A stretch of DNA of 64,000 bases from Fuscibacter oryzae (GTDB taxonomy: Bacteria; Pseudomonadota; Alphaproteobacteria; Rhodobacterales; Rhodobacteraceae). A program made the translations under genes and the position numbers. Positions 8,226 to 17,088 of this stretch are shown piece after piece. How positions within the stretch are numbered: the first letter of the stretch is position 1; each line of letters opens with the position of its first letter. Location of the stretch: assembly GCF_016765795.1 (NCBI RefSeq), contig NZ_JAESVP010000005.1, forward strand, positions 124,001 through 188,000. The letters are read 5' to 3'. The notes under the pieces were generated by a model. The model was not told where the DNA came from. It was given only the letters and a program-made list of their open reading frames with translations, and ran no database searches.

Positions 8226-8809
8226 AGCAGAACCGGCGTCCGGTCCCCGGCGACGAACCGGCGCAGCACGGCGGGATACAGCCGATGTTCCTGCACCAGA
8301 ACGCGGGCCGACAGCGTGTCTGCCGTATCGCCGGGCATCACCGGCACCCGCGCCTGCCCCAGAATCGGCCCGGCATCCAGTTCGGCCGTAACCTCATGCA
8401 CCGAACAGCCCGCTTCGCTATCGCCCGCGTCCAGCGCGCGCTGATGGGTGTGCAGGCCGGGGTATTTCGGCAAAAGCGACGGGTGTATGTTCAGCATCCG
8501 CCCCTGAAACCGGCGAATGAAATCGGGCGTCAGAATGCGCATGAAACCGGCAAGGCAGATCACATCCGGCTGTGCCGCAAGCAGGGGTTCCAGCAGTGCG
8601 GCCTCAAACCCGGCGCGGTCCTTGCCAAAGGGGCGGTGATCCACCGCCGCCACCGGCACACCCATGTCGGCGGCGCGTTGCAGCCCCTTGGCGGCCGGAT
8701 CATTGGCCAGAACCAGCACCGCGCGGCCCGGATGATCCCCTGCCATCGAGGCCACCAGCGACACCATGTTAGAGCCACCCCCCGAAATCAGGATGGCAAC
8801 ACGGCTCAC
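8222..8809 (-). CDS. purN: Phosphoribosylglycinamide formyltransferase
   Basis: Transfers a formyl group from 10-formyl-THF to GAR, the third step of purine synthesis. Seen are the N-terminal [12 protein letters not shown], the catalytic block AGFMRIL and [20 protein letters not shown] (Asn and His), and [16 protein letters not shown] with the conserved Asp. At 195 residues the length is normal. Its ATG overlaps the purM stop (ATGA, 8806-8809), so the two genes are translationally coupled in a purM-purN operon. Confidence 0.96.
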   Translation of the reverse strand: MSRVAILISGGGSNMVSLVASMAGDHPGRAVLVLANDPAAKGLQRAADMGVPVAAVDHRPFGKDRAGFEAALLEPLLAAQPDVICLAGFMRILTPDFIRRFQGRMLNIHPSLLPKYPGLHTHQRALDAGDSEAGCSVHEVTAELDAGPILGQARVPVMPGDTADTLSARVLVQEHRLYPAVLRRFVAGDRTPVLL

Positions 8810-9864
8810 AACAGCGCGCCCTTGTAGATTACGCGGGTGCCTTCGGCGGTTTCGGGCACGATGCGACCGATGCGGGCCACGGTCTCGCCCGCTTCTGCCA
8901 GCACCTTTTCCAGCGCATCGGCGCGGTTGGGTTCGACCACAAGGATCATGCCGATGCCGCAGTTGAAGGTCTTGAGCAACTCTGATTCCACCATGTTCGC
9001 GGTCTTGGCTAGCCAGCGGAACACAGGCGGCAGCGCCCAGGCCGAAAGATCAATCTCGCAAGCCAACCCGTCGGGCACGACACGCGGCGGGTTTTCGGTG
9101 ATGCCGCCGCCGGTGATATGGGCCAAGCCATGCACCCCGCCCGCACGGATCGCCGCCAGTGCTTGTTTCACATAAAGCCGCGTCGGTGCCAGCAGCGCCT
9201 CACCCAAGGTGCCATCGCTGAAGGGCGACGGCGCATCCCAGCCAAGGCCCGACAGCTCCACCACCTTGCGCACAAAGGAATAGCCGTTGGAATGCACCCC
9301 GTTTGACGCAAGGCCCAGCAGCACGTCGCCCTCGATCACGCCCTTTGGCAGTTCGGTTCCGCGCTCCATCGCGCCCACGGCAAAGCCGGCAAGGTCGAAA
9401 TCGCCCTTGTGATACATGCCCGGCATTTCCGCCGTCTCACCGCCGATCAGCGCGCAGCCGCTGGCCTCACAGCCCGCCGCGATGCCGGTGATGATGCGGG
9501 TCGCCTGATCCAGTTCCAGCTTGCCGGTGGCGAAATAATCCAGGAACAGCAGGGGTTCAGCGCCTTGGCACACCAGATCGTTGACGCACATCGCCACCAG
9601 ATCGACGCCGATCGTATCGACATTGCCGGTGTCGATCGCGATGCGCAGCTTGGTGCCCACGCCATCGGTTGCCGCCACAAGGATCGGATCGTTATAGCCC
9701 GCCGCCTTAAGATCGAACAAGGCACCAAACCCGCCAAGGCCGCCCATCGTGCCCGTCCGGTTGGTGCGTTTGGCGGCGGGTTTGATCCGCTCAACCAGCG
9801 CGTTGCCCGCGTCGATATCCACGCCTGCATCGGCATAGGTCAGCCCGTTATGGCCCGTCGTCAT
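8806..9864 (-). CDS. purM: Phosphoribosylformylglycinamidine cyclo-ligase (AIR synthetase)
   Basis: ATP-dependent ring closure of FGAM to AIR in purine synthesis. The start [20 protein letters not shown] is the usual alphaproteobacterial N-terminus. The ATP/metal-binding blocks [30 protein letters not shown] and [12 protein letters not shown], and the C-terminal [17 protein letters not shown], are intact. It has 352 residues. It leads the purM-purN pair; I see no PurR-type box in the 123 bases upstream. Confidence 0.96.
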   Translation of the reverse strand: MTTGHNGLTYADAGVDIDAGNALVERIKPAAKRTNRTGTMGGLGGFGALFDLKAAGYNDPILVAATDGVGTKLRIAIDTGNVDTIGVDLVAMCVNDLVCQGAEPLLFLDYFATGKLELDQATRIITGIAAGCEASGCALIGGETAEMPGMYHKGDFDLAGFAVGAMERGTELPKGVIEGDVLLGLASNGVHSNGYSFVRKVVELSGLGWDAPSPFSDGTLGEALLAPTRLYVKQALAAIRAGGVHGLAHITGGGITENPPRVVPDGLACEIDLSAWALPPVFRWLAKTANMVESELLKTFNCGIGMILVVEPNRADALEKVLAEAGETVARIGRIVPETAEGTRVIYKGALL

Positions 9865-9987
9865 GGCATCCCCCGTAGTTTGGCAGTGAAATGGCAGCGC
9901 TTTGCGCGCCCATAGCCCATCCCGCCCGCGCGCGCAACGCCCGCCCCCGCTTGACCCCGCCGCTTGGTGTGGCATAGGCAGAACTGG

Positions 9988-10063
9988 GGGCCTGTAGCTC
10001 AATGGTTAGAGCTGAGCGCTCATAACGCTTTGGTTGGGGGTTCGAGTCCCTCCGGGCCTACCA
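9988..10063 (+). tRNA. tRNA with CAT anticodon, probably tRNA-Ile2 (else elongator tRNA-Met)
   Basis: A 76-base cloverleaf with encoded CCA. The acceptor GGGCCTG pairs with CGGGCCT (two G-U pairs), the D-arm is GCTC/GAGC, the anticodon stem GAGCG/CGCTT carries the loop CTCATAA, and the T-arm loop is TTCGAGT. The CAT anticodon with a short D-loop (AATGGTTA) resembles tRNA-Ile2, whose C34 is changed to lysidine by TilS. Elongator Met is the alternative. An initiator is excluded because it lacks the three G-C pairs of the initiator anticodon stem. Confidence 0.9.
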
Positions 10064-10192
10064 TCCCCCGTTCTTTTCCGTAGCGCCTATGCACTGAAAC
10101 GGACGTCGCCTGCCTTTCGCGGAACAGTCGGAACACGCGCCACCAGGTCGACCCGATACAATTAGGCGGCTGGGGCGGGCATACGGGAATCT

Positions 10193-10282
10193 TGGCGGAA
10201 GCGGTGGGATTCGAACCCACGGTGGGGTTCCCCCCACGCTAGTTTTCAAGACTAGAGCCTTAAACCACTCGGCCACACTTCC
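10193..10282 (-). tRNA. tRNA-Ser (TGA)
   Basis: A 90-base class II tRNA with encoded CCA and a long variable arm (GTGGGGGGAACCCCAC region). The acceptor GGAAGTG pairs with CGCTTCC; the anticodon stem CTAGT/ACTAG encloses CTTGAAA with anticodon TGA, reading UCN codons. The discriminator is G, as expected for serine. Confidence 0.95.
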
Positions 10283-10511
10283 TGTCCTTGCCGCGCGCCG
10301 CATAAGGTCGCCCGCAGGGTTGGTGCCGCATAATGCAACGGAAACGATTCTGAAAGGTCCGAGCGTTCGCGCCTTCACGCGGTGTTTTCCGCGCACGGGC
10401 CGAGTTGCCCTTCCCTGCACCGCCGTAGCCCTGTATCATTGCGCGTGGAACGGGTTTTTGGCCTTGGTTCGGGAAACAAAGCGCGTCGGCAGAATGCGCA
10501 TGGGGTAGCAA

Positions 10512-11375
10512 ATGGCAGGCATGGCAATCGGGCGAATTCTTGTTGTTTCCGCGCTGGCAACGGCGCTGGCCGGATGTCAAAGCGGCATGGGCCCTTTCGC
10601 CTCGCGCTCCAAGGGGGCTGCCACGGCGGGCAGCGCAACGGCTGCGGGCACCGGCAAATCGGTCAAACTGGTGGACCGCGATGTTGAGGCACCGCAGGTG
10701 TTTCAGGTCACCGACACCGCACTTTGGGACGGGCGGCCTTCGCTTGGTGGCGTCTGGGTCGCCTCGCCCGATGTCAAAGACCCGGAGCGGGTGATCCTGC
10801 GCAATCCAGCCAATGGCAAGTTCGTGATCGGCGGTCTGTTCCGGCGCGAGCGTGACAATCCGGGGCCAAAGCTGCAAATCTCGTCCGATGCCGCCGATGC
10901 GCTTGGAATGCTGGCCGGGCAGCCCGGCAAGATCTCGGTCACGGCGCTGCGGCGCGAAGAGGCGGCGACCGCCGCACCCGACGCAACGAAGCCGATCCTC
11001 GATTCCTCGGAAACCGTCGCAACCGAAGCGATTGCTCCACCGCCCGGTGCCAAGCCCGGCACGCCCCCGGTTGCGGCACCCGTTGCAGCACCCGCGCCCA
11101 AGGGCAAACCTGTCGCGGCCCCGCCCCCGGCGGCGAAACCCGCGGCCCCGGCACCTGCGGCCAAGGGCGGCCTGATCCAGATCGGGTTCTTTTCGGTCGA
11201 GGCGAATGCCAAGCGCGCGGTTGACCAATTGGCCAAAGCCGGGGTCAGCGCCAGCATCCGCGAAGAAAAGACCCAAGGCAAAAGCTCTTGGTCGGTCACA
11301 GCGCGCGGCGATGCCGCATCCTTGGCCAAGGCCAAATCGGCGGGCTTCAAGGACGCCTACCTGCTGAAACGCTGA
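10512..11375 (+). CDS. SPOR-domain lipoprotein
   Basis: A 287-residue predicted lipoprotein with a signal sequence ending in LAGC (Cys about 22). A folded middle region (about 55-160, with ERVILRNPANGKFVIGGLF, reminiscent of the RlpA-type double-psi region but without its catalytic motif) is followed by a Pro/Ala-rich linker of about 70 residues. A C-terminal SPOR domain follows (about 215-287, GLIQIGFFSVEANAKRAV), which binds denuded peptidoglycan at the division site. It lies 22 bases before the D,D-carboxypeptidase gene, which fits a role in septal wall processing. A second ATG at 10521 is possible. Confidence 0.85.
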   Translation: MAGMAIGRILVVSALATALAGCQSGMGPFASRSKGAATAGSATAAGTGKSVKLVDRDVEAPQVFQVTDTALWDGRPSLGGVWVASPDVKDPERVILRNPANGKFVIGGLFRRERDNPGPKLQISSDAADALGMLAGQPGKISVTALRREEAATAAPDATKPILDSSETVATEAIAPPPGAKPGTPPVAAPVAAPAPKGKPVAAPPPAAKPAAPAPAAKGGLIQIGFFSVEANAKRAVDQLAKAGVSASIREEKTQGKSSWSVTARGDAASLAKAKSAGFKDAYLLKR

Positions 11376-11397
11376 CAGAAACCCTGACGGACGCCCT

Positions 11398-12558
11398 ATG
11401 ACACGCCATCTTTGCACCCTGTTCGTTGCCTTTCTGGCGTTGGCCCTGCCGGCCCGCGCCTTTGAAACCAAGGCCACCCACGCCTGGGTTTACGACATGA
11501 CGACGAACACCGTGCTTTTGGACAAGGCGGGGGAGGACTCGGTTCCGCCTGCCTCCATGTCAAAGCTCATGACAATCGAAATGCTGTTCGAGGCGGTCCA
11601 GGATGGCCGCGTGCAGATGGACACCACCTTTGGCGTCTCGGCTCATGCGGTCAGTTTTACGGCCGCTGGCGGGTCCACCATGTATCTGCAACAGGGCGAC
11701 CGGCCCACGGTGCAGGAACTGATCCACGGCATGATCATCAACTCTGGCAATGATGCCTGCGTTGTTGTGGCCGAGGGGCTGGAGGGGTCTGAACCCGAAT
11801 TCGCCCGCAAGATGACCGAACGTGGTCTGGCCCTTGGGCTGGAGCAATCCACCTTTGCCAATGCCAGCGGCTGGCCCGATCCCGGCCAGCGGATGAGCAT
11901 GAAGGATCTGGGCCTGCTGGCGGTTCATATCATCAACACCTACCCCGATCTTTACACCGTCTTTGGCCAAACCGAATTCAACTACAAAAACCGCGCGCCG
12001 GCCAATGCCAACAATCGTAACCCCTTGCTAAAGCTGGGGATTGGGGCCGATGGCCTGAAAACCGGCCATACTGAAGAGGCCGGGTTTGGCCTTGTAGGCT
12101 CGGTCAAGCAAGGCGAGCGGCGGATCGTGTTCGCGGTCTCTGGCATGGCCAGCGACAAAGAGCGGGCAGAAGAGGCAGAGCGCATTGCCTCTTGGGCGTT
12201 TCGCCAGTTCGCGCTGAAAACCGTGGCCAAGCAAGGCGAGCGGCTGGCCGAGGCCCGCGTGTTCATGGGCGAGGCTGCAACCGTCGGTCTGGTGCCTGCG
12301 CAGGACGTGCGCCTGCTGATCCCGGCGGCCAGCAAGGCGGGCCTTGCCGCCGAGGTGGTCTATACCGGCCCGATCAAGGCGCCGGTCGCCAAGGGGGCCA
12401 CGCTGGCAGAGCTGGTCATCACCATGCCCGACATGCCCGAACACCGCATTCCTCTGGTGGCAGAGGCGGATGTGCCGATGGGCGGCTTTGTCACCCGGCT
12501 GCAAACCGCCATCGGGCATTTGCAGGCGACCTATCTGGGCACGGCACCGGCAAGCTGA
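11398..12558 (+). CDS. dacA: D-alanyl-D-alanine carboxypeptidase (PBP5/6 class, S11)
   Basis: A penicillin-binding protein that removes the terminal D-Ala from peptidoglycan pentapeptides in the periplasm. A signal peptide (ending near PARAF) is followed by the three S11 motifs: SMSK (active-site Ser and Lys), SGN in IINSGNDACV, and KTG in DGLKTGHTEEAG. The C-terminal PBP5-like beta domain covers about 280-375. At 386 residues the length is typical. Its stop overlaps the tmk start (TGATG), tying it into the same transcript. The symbol is by family; the exact paralogue is not certain. Confidence 0.9.
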   Translation: MTRHLCTLFVAFLALALPARAFETKATHAWVYDMTTNTVLLDKAGEDSVPPASMSKLMTIEMLFEAVQDGRVQMDTTFGVSAHAVSFTAAGGSTMYLQQGDRPTVQELIHGMIINSGNDACVVVAEGLEGSEPEFARKMTERGLALGLEQSTFANASGWPDPGQRMSMKDLGLLAVHIINTYPDLYTVFGQTEFNYKNRAPANANNRNPLLKLGIGADGLKTGHTEEAGFGLVGSVKQGERRIVFAVSGMASDKERAEEAERIASWAFRQFALKTVAKQGERLAEARVFMGEAATVGLVPAQDVRLLIPAASKAGLAAEVVYTGPIKAPVAKGATLAELVITMPDMPEHRIPLVAEADVPMGGFVTRLQTAIGHLQATYLGTAPAS

Positions 12559-13214
12559 TGCGGGGCAAGCGAATGGTGCGGCCCGGCCTGTTCCTGACAT
12601 TCGAAGGCATTGACGGATCGGGCAAATCCACTCAGGCCCGCCTCTTGGCCGACGCCTTGCGTGCGGCGGGCCACGAGGTTGTGCTGACGCGCGAACCCGG
12701 CGGCAGCGCCGGAGCAGAGGAAATCCGCCGTCTGGTGCTGGAAGGGCATACGGATCGCTGGTCGGCCGAAACCGAACTGCTGCTGTTCAACGCCGCCCGG
12801 CGCGACCATCTGGAAAAGACCATCCTGCCTGCCATAGCGCGTGGCTCGGTGGTGATCTGCGACCGTTTCGCCGATTCCAGCCGGATTTATCAGGGCCTGA
12901 CCCGCGGCGATCTGCGCGCCAAGGTGGATGCGCTGCATGATCTGATGATCGGGATCGAACCCGACCTGACCTTTCTGATCGACATTGCCGCCGCCGAAGG
13001 GCTGGCCCGCGCCACCGCCCGCCCCGGCAAGGAACTGCGGTTCGAAGGCATGGGCCTTGGCTTGCAGGAAAAGGCGCGAGCGGGGTTTCTGGCACTGGCC
13101 GACCGCTTTCCGGCCCGGTTCCGCGTGGTTGATGGTGCGCGCAGCCCCGATGCGGTGGCTGTGGATGTGCTGGCGCTGGCCACCGCCGCGCTGGCCGGTC
13201 AGGCGCCTGGATGA
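12558..13214 (+). CDS. tmk: Thymidylate kinase
   Basis: Phosphorylates dTMP to dTDP. The P-loop FEGIDGSGKSTQ, the DRX motif (CDRFADSSRIYQG) and the TREPGGS lid-side block are clear. It has 218 residues, the normal length. The start ATG shares one base with the dacA stop; a second ATG (MVRPGLF) five codons in is possible. The gene order tmk-holB, with an ATGA overlap, is conserved in many bacteria. Confidence 0.95.
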   Translation: MRGKRMVRPGLFLTFEGIDGSGKSTQARLLADALRAAGHEVVLTREPGGSAGAEEIRRLVLEGHTDRWSAETELLLFNAARRDHLEKTILPAIARGSVVICDRFADSSRIYQGLTRGDLRAKVDALHDLMIGIEPDLTFLIDIAAAEGLARATARPGKELRFEGMGLGLQEKARAGFLALADRFPARFRVVDGARSPDAVAVDVLALATAALAGQAPG

Positions 13215-14332
13215 GCGACGACATCCCCGAACCCGACCGTATCGAGGGCGCACCCCATCCGCGCCACACGCCGCATCTGTTTGGCCAACCGCATGTCGAG
13301 GCGCTTTTCCTGAAGGCGTTCAACACCGCCCGCCTGCATCACGGCTGGCTGATCACCGGCCCGCGCGGCGTGGGCAAGGCCACGCTGGCCTGGAAGATCG
13401 CGCGCTTTCTGCTGGCCACGCCAGAGGACGAGGGCATGTTCGCCCCCCCGCCCCCTGAAACGCTGGACGTACCCGATGGCCCGGTGCCGCGCCGCCTTGC
13501 CGCCCTGTCCGAACCGCGCCTGTTCCTGCTGCGCCGCCCCTATGACGAAAAGGGCGGGCGGCTGAAACAGGACATCACGGTGGATGAGGTGCGCAAGATG
13601 AAGAATTTCTTCGCGCTGTCTGCCGCCGATGGCGGTCGCCGGGTGGCCATTGTGGATTCGGTCGATGAGATGAATTCCTCGGCCGCCAACGCCTTGCTGA
13701 AACTGCTGGAAGAACCGCCGCCGAAGGTGACGCTGCTGTTGATCTCGCATCAACCCGCGCGGCTGTTGCCCACCATCCGCAGCCGCTGCCGCGACTTGCG
13801 GCTTGGCCCATTGTCGCCTGCCGATCTGTCGGATGCCCTGACGCAAGCGGGAGGCGCGGTTGAACCGGAACAGCGCGCGGCGCTGGCCGAACTGGCGGGC
13901 GGTTCGGTGGGCGAGGCGTTCCGCATGACCAACACCGAAGGGCTGGCGCTTTATGCCCGCGTGGTCGAATTGTTTGCCACCCTGCCCCGGATGGACCGGC
14001 CCCGCGCATTGGCGCTGGCCGAGGCCGGGGCCGCGCGCGGGGCCGAGGCGACGTTTGAGCTGATCGTCACCCTGATCGACCTGTTTCTGGCCCGCCTTGC
14101 TCGCGCGGGCACCCTTGGCCAGACCCCACCAGAGGCCGCCCCCGGCGAGGCCGCGCTGATCGCGCGCCTGTCGCCCGATCCTTGGGCAGCGCGGCATTGG
14201 GCCGATCTTGCGCAGACACTTGGCCTGCGGGCGCGGCGCGGCAAGGCAGTCAACCTTGACCCTGCCGCCCTTCTCATGGATATGGTTCTGCGGCTGGACG
14301 AGACGGCGAAAGCCCTGTCGGCCCCGGCCTGA
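13211..14332 (+). CDS. holB: DNA polymerase III subunit delta'
   Basis: A clamp-loader subunit (AAA+ fold). It has the P-loop-like GPRGVGKATLAWKIAR, the region-switch block VDEMNSSAANALLKLLEEPP and the IRSRCRDLRL sensor segment typical of delta'. At 373 residues it matches alphaproteobacterial HolB, with the long insertion (about 85-130) before DITVDEVRKMKNFF. Its ATG overlaps the tmk stop (ATGA), indicating translational coupling. Confidence 0.93.
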   Translation: MSDDIPEPDRIEGAPHPRHTPHLFGQPHVEALFLKAFNTARLHHGWLITGPRGVGKATLAWKIARFLLATPEDEGMFAPPPPETLDVPDGPVPRRLAALSEPRLFLLRRPYDEKGGRLKQDITVDEVRKMKNFFALSAADGGRRVAIVDSVDEMNSSAANALLKLLEEPPPKVTLLLISHQPARLLPTIRSRCRDLRLGPLSPADLSDALTQAGGAVEPEQRAALAELAGGSVGEAFRMTNTEGLALYARVVELFATLPRMDRPRALALAEAGAARGAEATFELIVTLIDLFLARLARAGTLGQTPPEAAPGEAALIARLSPDPWAARHWADLAQTLGLRARRGKAVNLDPAALLMDMVLRLDETAKALSAPA

Positions 14333-14360
14333 AACAGTGGCCTTATGGCTGGCCCCGACC

Positions 14361-14450
14361 GGGGGTTTCACCCCCCCGAGATCATTGGTTCTTGAACCAA
14401 TGGCGAAACAATGATCTCACCCGTGGGATATTTGGGCCAATGTGAATGGG
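14361..14450 (+). repeat. Intergenic mosaic repeat, copy 2, with a nested inverted repeat
   Basis: It begins with a C/G hairpin (GGGGGTTTCACCCCC, 14361-14375) and carries the core GGGATATTTGGG at 14425-14436 with its own tail. Between them lie GAGATCATTG (14378-14387) and its exact complement CAATGATCTC (14409-14418), enclosing a second perfect inverted repeat ATTGGTTC/GAACCAAT (14384-14401) that shares four bases with the outer stem. It sits between holB and tatD, both on this strand. Confidence 0.6.
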
Positions 14451-14468
14451 GCAAAGACGAGCGGACCG

Positions 14469-15278
14469 ATGACCGAGATGCCCTTTGAACTTGTTGACAG
14501 CCATTGCCATCTGGATTTCGCCGATTTCAATGATGAATTGCCCGAGGTGATCGCTCGTGCGCGCGCCGCCGGTGTGGCGCGGATGGTGACGATCTGCACC
14601 CGGCTGAAGAACCTGCCCCGTGTGCAAGAGATTGTGGCGGCGCATGACGGCATCTTTTATGCCGCCGGAATCCATCCGATGAGCGTGACGGAAGAGCCGC
14701 CCGTGACGGTAGAGGATCTGGTATCGCTGGCCCGGCATCCGAAGATGGTGGGTATCGGCGAGACCGGGCTGGATTACCACTATACCCCCGACAGCAAGCC
14801 GGTGCAGCAGGCCAGCCTGCGGGTGCATATTCAGGCGGCGCAGGAAACCGGGCTACCGCTGATCATCCATGCCCGCGACGCCGATAACGACATGGCGGCG
14901 ATATTGGCCGAGGGCATGGCGCAGCGCCCCTATTCCTGCGTCATGCACTGTTTTTCCTCGGGCGAGGGGCTGGCGCGGGCCGCGTTGGAGATGGGATTTT
15001 ACCTGTCGATGTCGGGGATTGCCGCCTTTCCGAAAAGCGGGGCCTTGCGTGATATCTTTGCCACGGCACCGCTGGACCGCATTCTGCTGGAGACAGACAG
15101 CCCCTATCTGGCCCCTCCGCCCCATCGCGGGCGCCGGAACGAACCGGCCTATACCGCCTTTACCGCCAAAGTGGGCGCACAGGTCTTTGGCGTGACCGAG
15201 GCCGAGTTTGCTGCCGCCACCACCGCCAATTTCGACCGCCTGTTCACCAAGGCCGCAGCCTTTGGCGGGGGCACCTGA
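14469..15278 (+). CDS. tatD: TatD-family metal-dependent hydrolase (DNase)
   Basis: A TIM-barrel metallohydrolase of the TatD/YcfH family with nuclease activity in characterised members. Metal ligands are seen in DSHCHLDF (two His), GETGLDYHY (Glu), LIIHARDAD (His), HCFSSG (His) and LLETDSPYLAPPPHRG (Asp). It has 269 residues from MTEMPFEL; a GTG nine codons upstream is an alternative. It follows holB as in many bacteria, although separated here by the repeat at 14361-14450. The MBL-fold gene starts 2 bases after its stop. Confidence 0.93.
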   Translation: MTEMPFELVDSHCHLDFADFNDELPEVIARARAAGVARMVTICTRLKNLPRVQEIVAAHDGIFYAAGIHPMSVTEEPPVTVEDLVSLARHPKMVGIGETGLDYHYTPDSKPVQQASLRVHIQAAQETGLPLIIHARDADNDMAAILAEGMAQRPYSCVMHCFSSGEGLARAALEMGFYLSMSGIAAFPKSGALRDIFATAPLDRILLETDSPYLAPPPHRGRRNEPAYTAFTAKVGAQVFGVTEAEFAAATTANFDRLFTKAAAFGGGT

Positions 15279-15280
15279 CC

Positions 15281-16084
15281 ATGGCGACCCTGCGCTTTAC
15301 CATTCTGGGCTGCGGGTCGTCCGGCGGGGTGCCACGGCTGGGGGGCGACTGGGGCGATTGCGATCCGGCGAACCCCAAGAACCGCCGCCGCCGCTGTTCG
15401 ATGCTGATAGAGCGCGAGACCACCGAGGGCGTGACCCGGGTGCTGATCGACACCTCGCCCGACATGCGTGACCAGCTTTTGGATGCGGGCGTGGGAGAAC
15501 TGGACGGCGTGGTTTTCACCCATTCCCATGCCGATCATACCCATGGCATTGATGATCTGCGGCAGGTCGTGTTCAACATCCGCCAGCGGTTGGCGGTCTG
15601 GGCCGACGGGCCCACGCAGGATGCGCTGATCTCTCGCTTTGGCTATGCCTTCATTCAGCCGGAAAACAGCCCCTATCCGCCGATCCTTGACCTGCATGGC
15701 ATCAATGGCCCGGTCGAGGTTGCGGGCGCGGGCGGCGTGGTGCGCCTGATCCCGTTCAAGGCGGATCATGGCAGCATGGAGGCCCTTGGCTTTCGGATCG
15801 GCGGGCTGGCCTATCTGCCCGATGCAGTGGCAATCCCGGAAGAAAGCTGGGCCACCTTGCAGGGCCTTGATGTCTGGGTGGTCGATGCCTTGCGTCGCAA
15901 GCCCCACCCCACGCATGCCCATCTGGCGATGACGCTGGGCTGGATTGACCGGGCGCAGCCTGCACAGGCGGTGCTGACCAACATGCACCTTGATATGGAT
16001 TACGAAACCCTGCGCGCCGAACTGCCCCCCCATATCCGCCCGGCGCATGACGGGATGGTGCTGACCTTCGACAACGCGCCATGA
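15281..16084 (+). CDS. MBL-fold metallo-hydrolase (PhnP-like)
   Basis: A metallo-beta-lactamase-fold hydrolase, 267 residues, of the PhnP/YcbJ-like phosphodiesterase group. The N-terminal LGCGSSGGVPRLGGDWGDCD and the metal motif THSHADHTHGIDDLR (HxHxDH) are characteristic; further ligands are in ADHGS and NMHLDMDY. The position 3' of tatD is conserved in alphaproteobacteria. Its substrate is unknown, perhaps a cyclic phosphodiester. The AEC gene starts inside its stop (ATGA). Confidence 0.88.
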   Translation: MATLRFTILGCGSSGGVPRLGGDWGDCDPANPKNRRRRCSMLIERETTEGVTRVLIDTSPDMRDQLLDAGVGELDGVVFTHSHADHTHGIDDLRQVVFNIRQRLAVWADGPTQDALISRFGYAFIQPENSPYPPILDLHGINGPVEVAGAGGVVRLIPFKADHGSMEALGFRIGGLAYLPDAVAIPEESWATLQGLDVWVVDALRRKPHPTHAHLAMTLGWIDRAQPAQAVLTNMHLDMDYETLRAELPPHIRPAHDGMVLTFDNAP

Positions 16085-17019
16085 GTGCGCTGATCGACGT
16101 CATTCTGCCGGTCTTTCTGGTGATCGGGTTCGGCTATGCCGCCGCGCGCTGGCTGGGGTTTACCGAAGCGGCGGTCGATGGGCTGATGCGGTTCGCCCAA
16201 AGTTTCGCGGTGCCTTGCCTGCTGTTCAAATCCATTGCCGGGCTGGAAATGTCGATCGGGGCCGAAAGCGGGCTGTTCCTGTCATTCTATATCGGGGCAT
16301 TTTCCTGCTATTTCCTTGGCTATCTGGGTGCGCGCCACATCTTTGGCCGCCCGCCAGAGGATGCCGTGGCCATCGGCTTTGCCTGCCTGTTTTCCAACTC
16401 TCTGCTCTTGGGTGTGCCGATCACCGAGCGCGCCTATGGCGAGGCGGCACTGTCGGGCAACTTCTCGATCATCGCGCTACATTCGCCGATGTTCTACACC
16501 TTTGGCATCATCATGATGGAACTGGCGCGGTCTCGCGGGCGGCTGAAACAGCCGGCTGCGCTGGCCGGGCAGATCGGCAAGGGGATTTTGCGTCAGCCCA
16601 TGGTGCTGGGCGTGCTGTCCGGGGTGGCGTTCAATGTGTTGAACCTGCCGGTGCCGGGAATTCTGGGCGGGGCGGTTGACCTGCTGGCGCGGGCGGCGGT
16701 TCCGGCATCCCTGTTCGGGTTGGGCGGCGTGCTGCTGCGCTATCGGCCAGAGGGCGACATGAAAACCATCGCCATGGTCTGCGGCCTGTCGATTCTGGTG
16801 CATCCGGCGATTACCTATGGCCTTGGTCGCTGGGTGTTTGATCTGAACATCAACCAGATGCGGTCGGCGGTGCTGACATCTTCAATGGCACCGGGGGTGA
16901 ATGCCTATCTGTTCGCTCATCTTTACGGCGTGGCGAAACGGGTCAATGCCTCTGCCGTACTGATTGCCACGGCGCTCTCGATGCTGACGATCTGGGGCTG
17001 GCTGCACGTCCTGCCCTGA
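16081..17019 (+). CDS. AEC-family transporter (auxin efflux carrier type)
   Basis: An inner-membrane secondary transporter of the AEC family (312 residues, about ten hydrophobic helices in two halves). The family features are LPVFLVIGFGYAAARW near the N-terminus, the first crossover with FSNSLLLGVPITERAYG and the C-terminal MAPGVNAYLFA. Bacterial members move malate, malonate or other organic acids, and the substrate here is not predictable. Its ATG overlaps the MBL stop, so it is the last gene of the run starting at tatD. Confidence 0.88.
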   Translation: MSALIDVILPVFLVIGFGYAAARWLGFTEAAVDGLMRFAQSFAVPCLLFKSIAGLEMSIGAESGLFLSFYIGAFSCYFLGYLGARHIFGRPPEDAVAIGFACLFSNSLLLGVPITERAYGEAALSGNFSIIALHSPMFYTFGIIMMELARSRGRLKQPAALAGQIGKGILRQPMVLGVLSGVAFNVLNLPVPGILGGAVDLLARAAVPASLFGLGGVLLRYRPEGDMKTIAMVCGLSILVHPAITYGLGRWVFDLNINQMRSAVLTSSMAPGVNAYLFAHLYGVAKRVNASAVLIATALSMLTIWGWLHVLP

Positions 17020-17028
17020 CGAAACAGG

Positions 17029-17080
17029 GCGGGGGTTTCACACCCCCGCACCCCCGTGGGATATTTGCAGAAGGGGAAGT
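17029..17080 (+). repeat. Intergenic mosaic repeat, copy 3 (tail type B)
   Basis: A hairpin GCGGGGGT/ACCCCCGC with loop TTCAC (17029-17049) starts 10 bases after the AEC stop. It is followed by the core and tail GGATATTTGCAGAAGGGGAA (17059-17078), whose 20 bases occur exactly in reverse complement at 35722-35741. It lies between convergent genes and probably ends the AEC transcript. Confidence 0.65.
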
Positions 17081-17088
17081 TGCAGAGG

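Noticed and set aside
9988-10282. tRNA pair as an integration site for a mobile element
   Set aside because: No integrase, no direct repeat of a tRNA 3' end and no composition change lie next to either tRNA.
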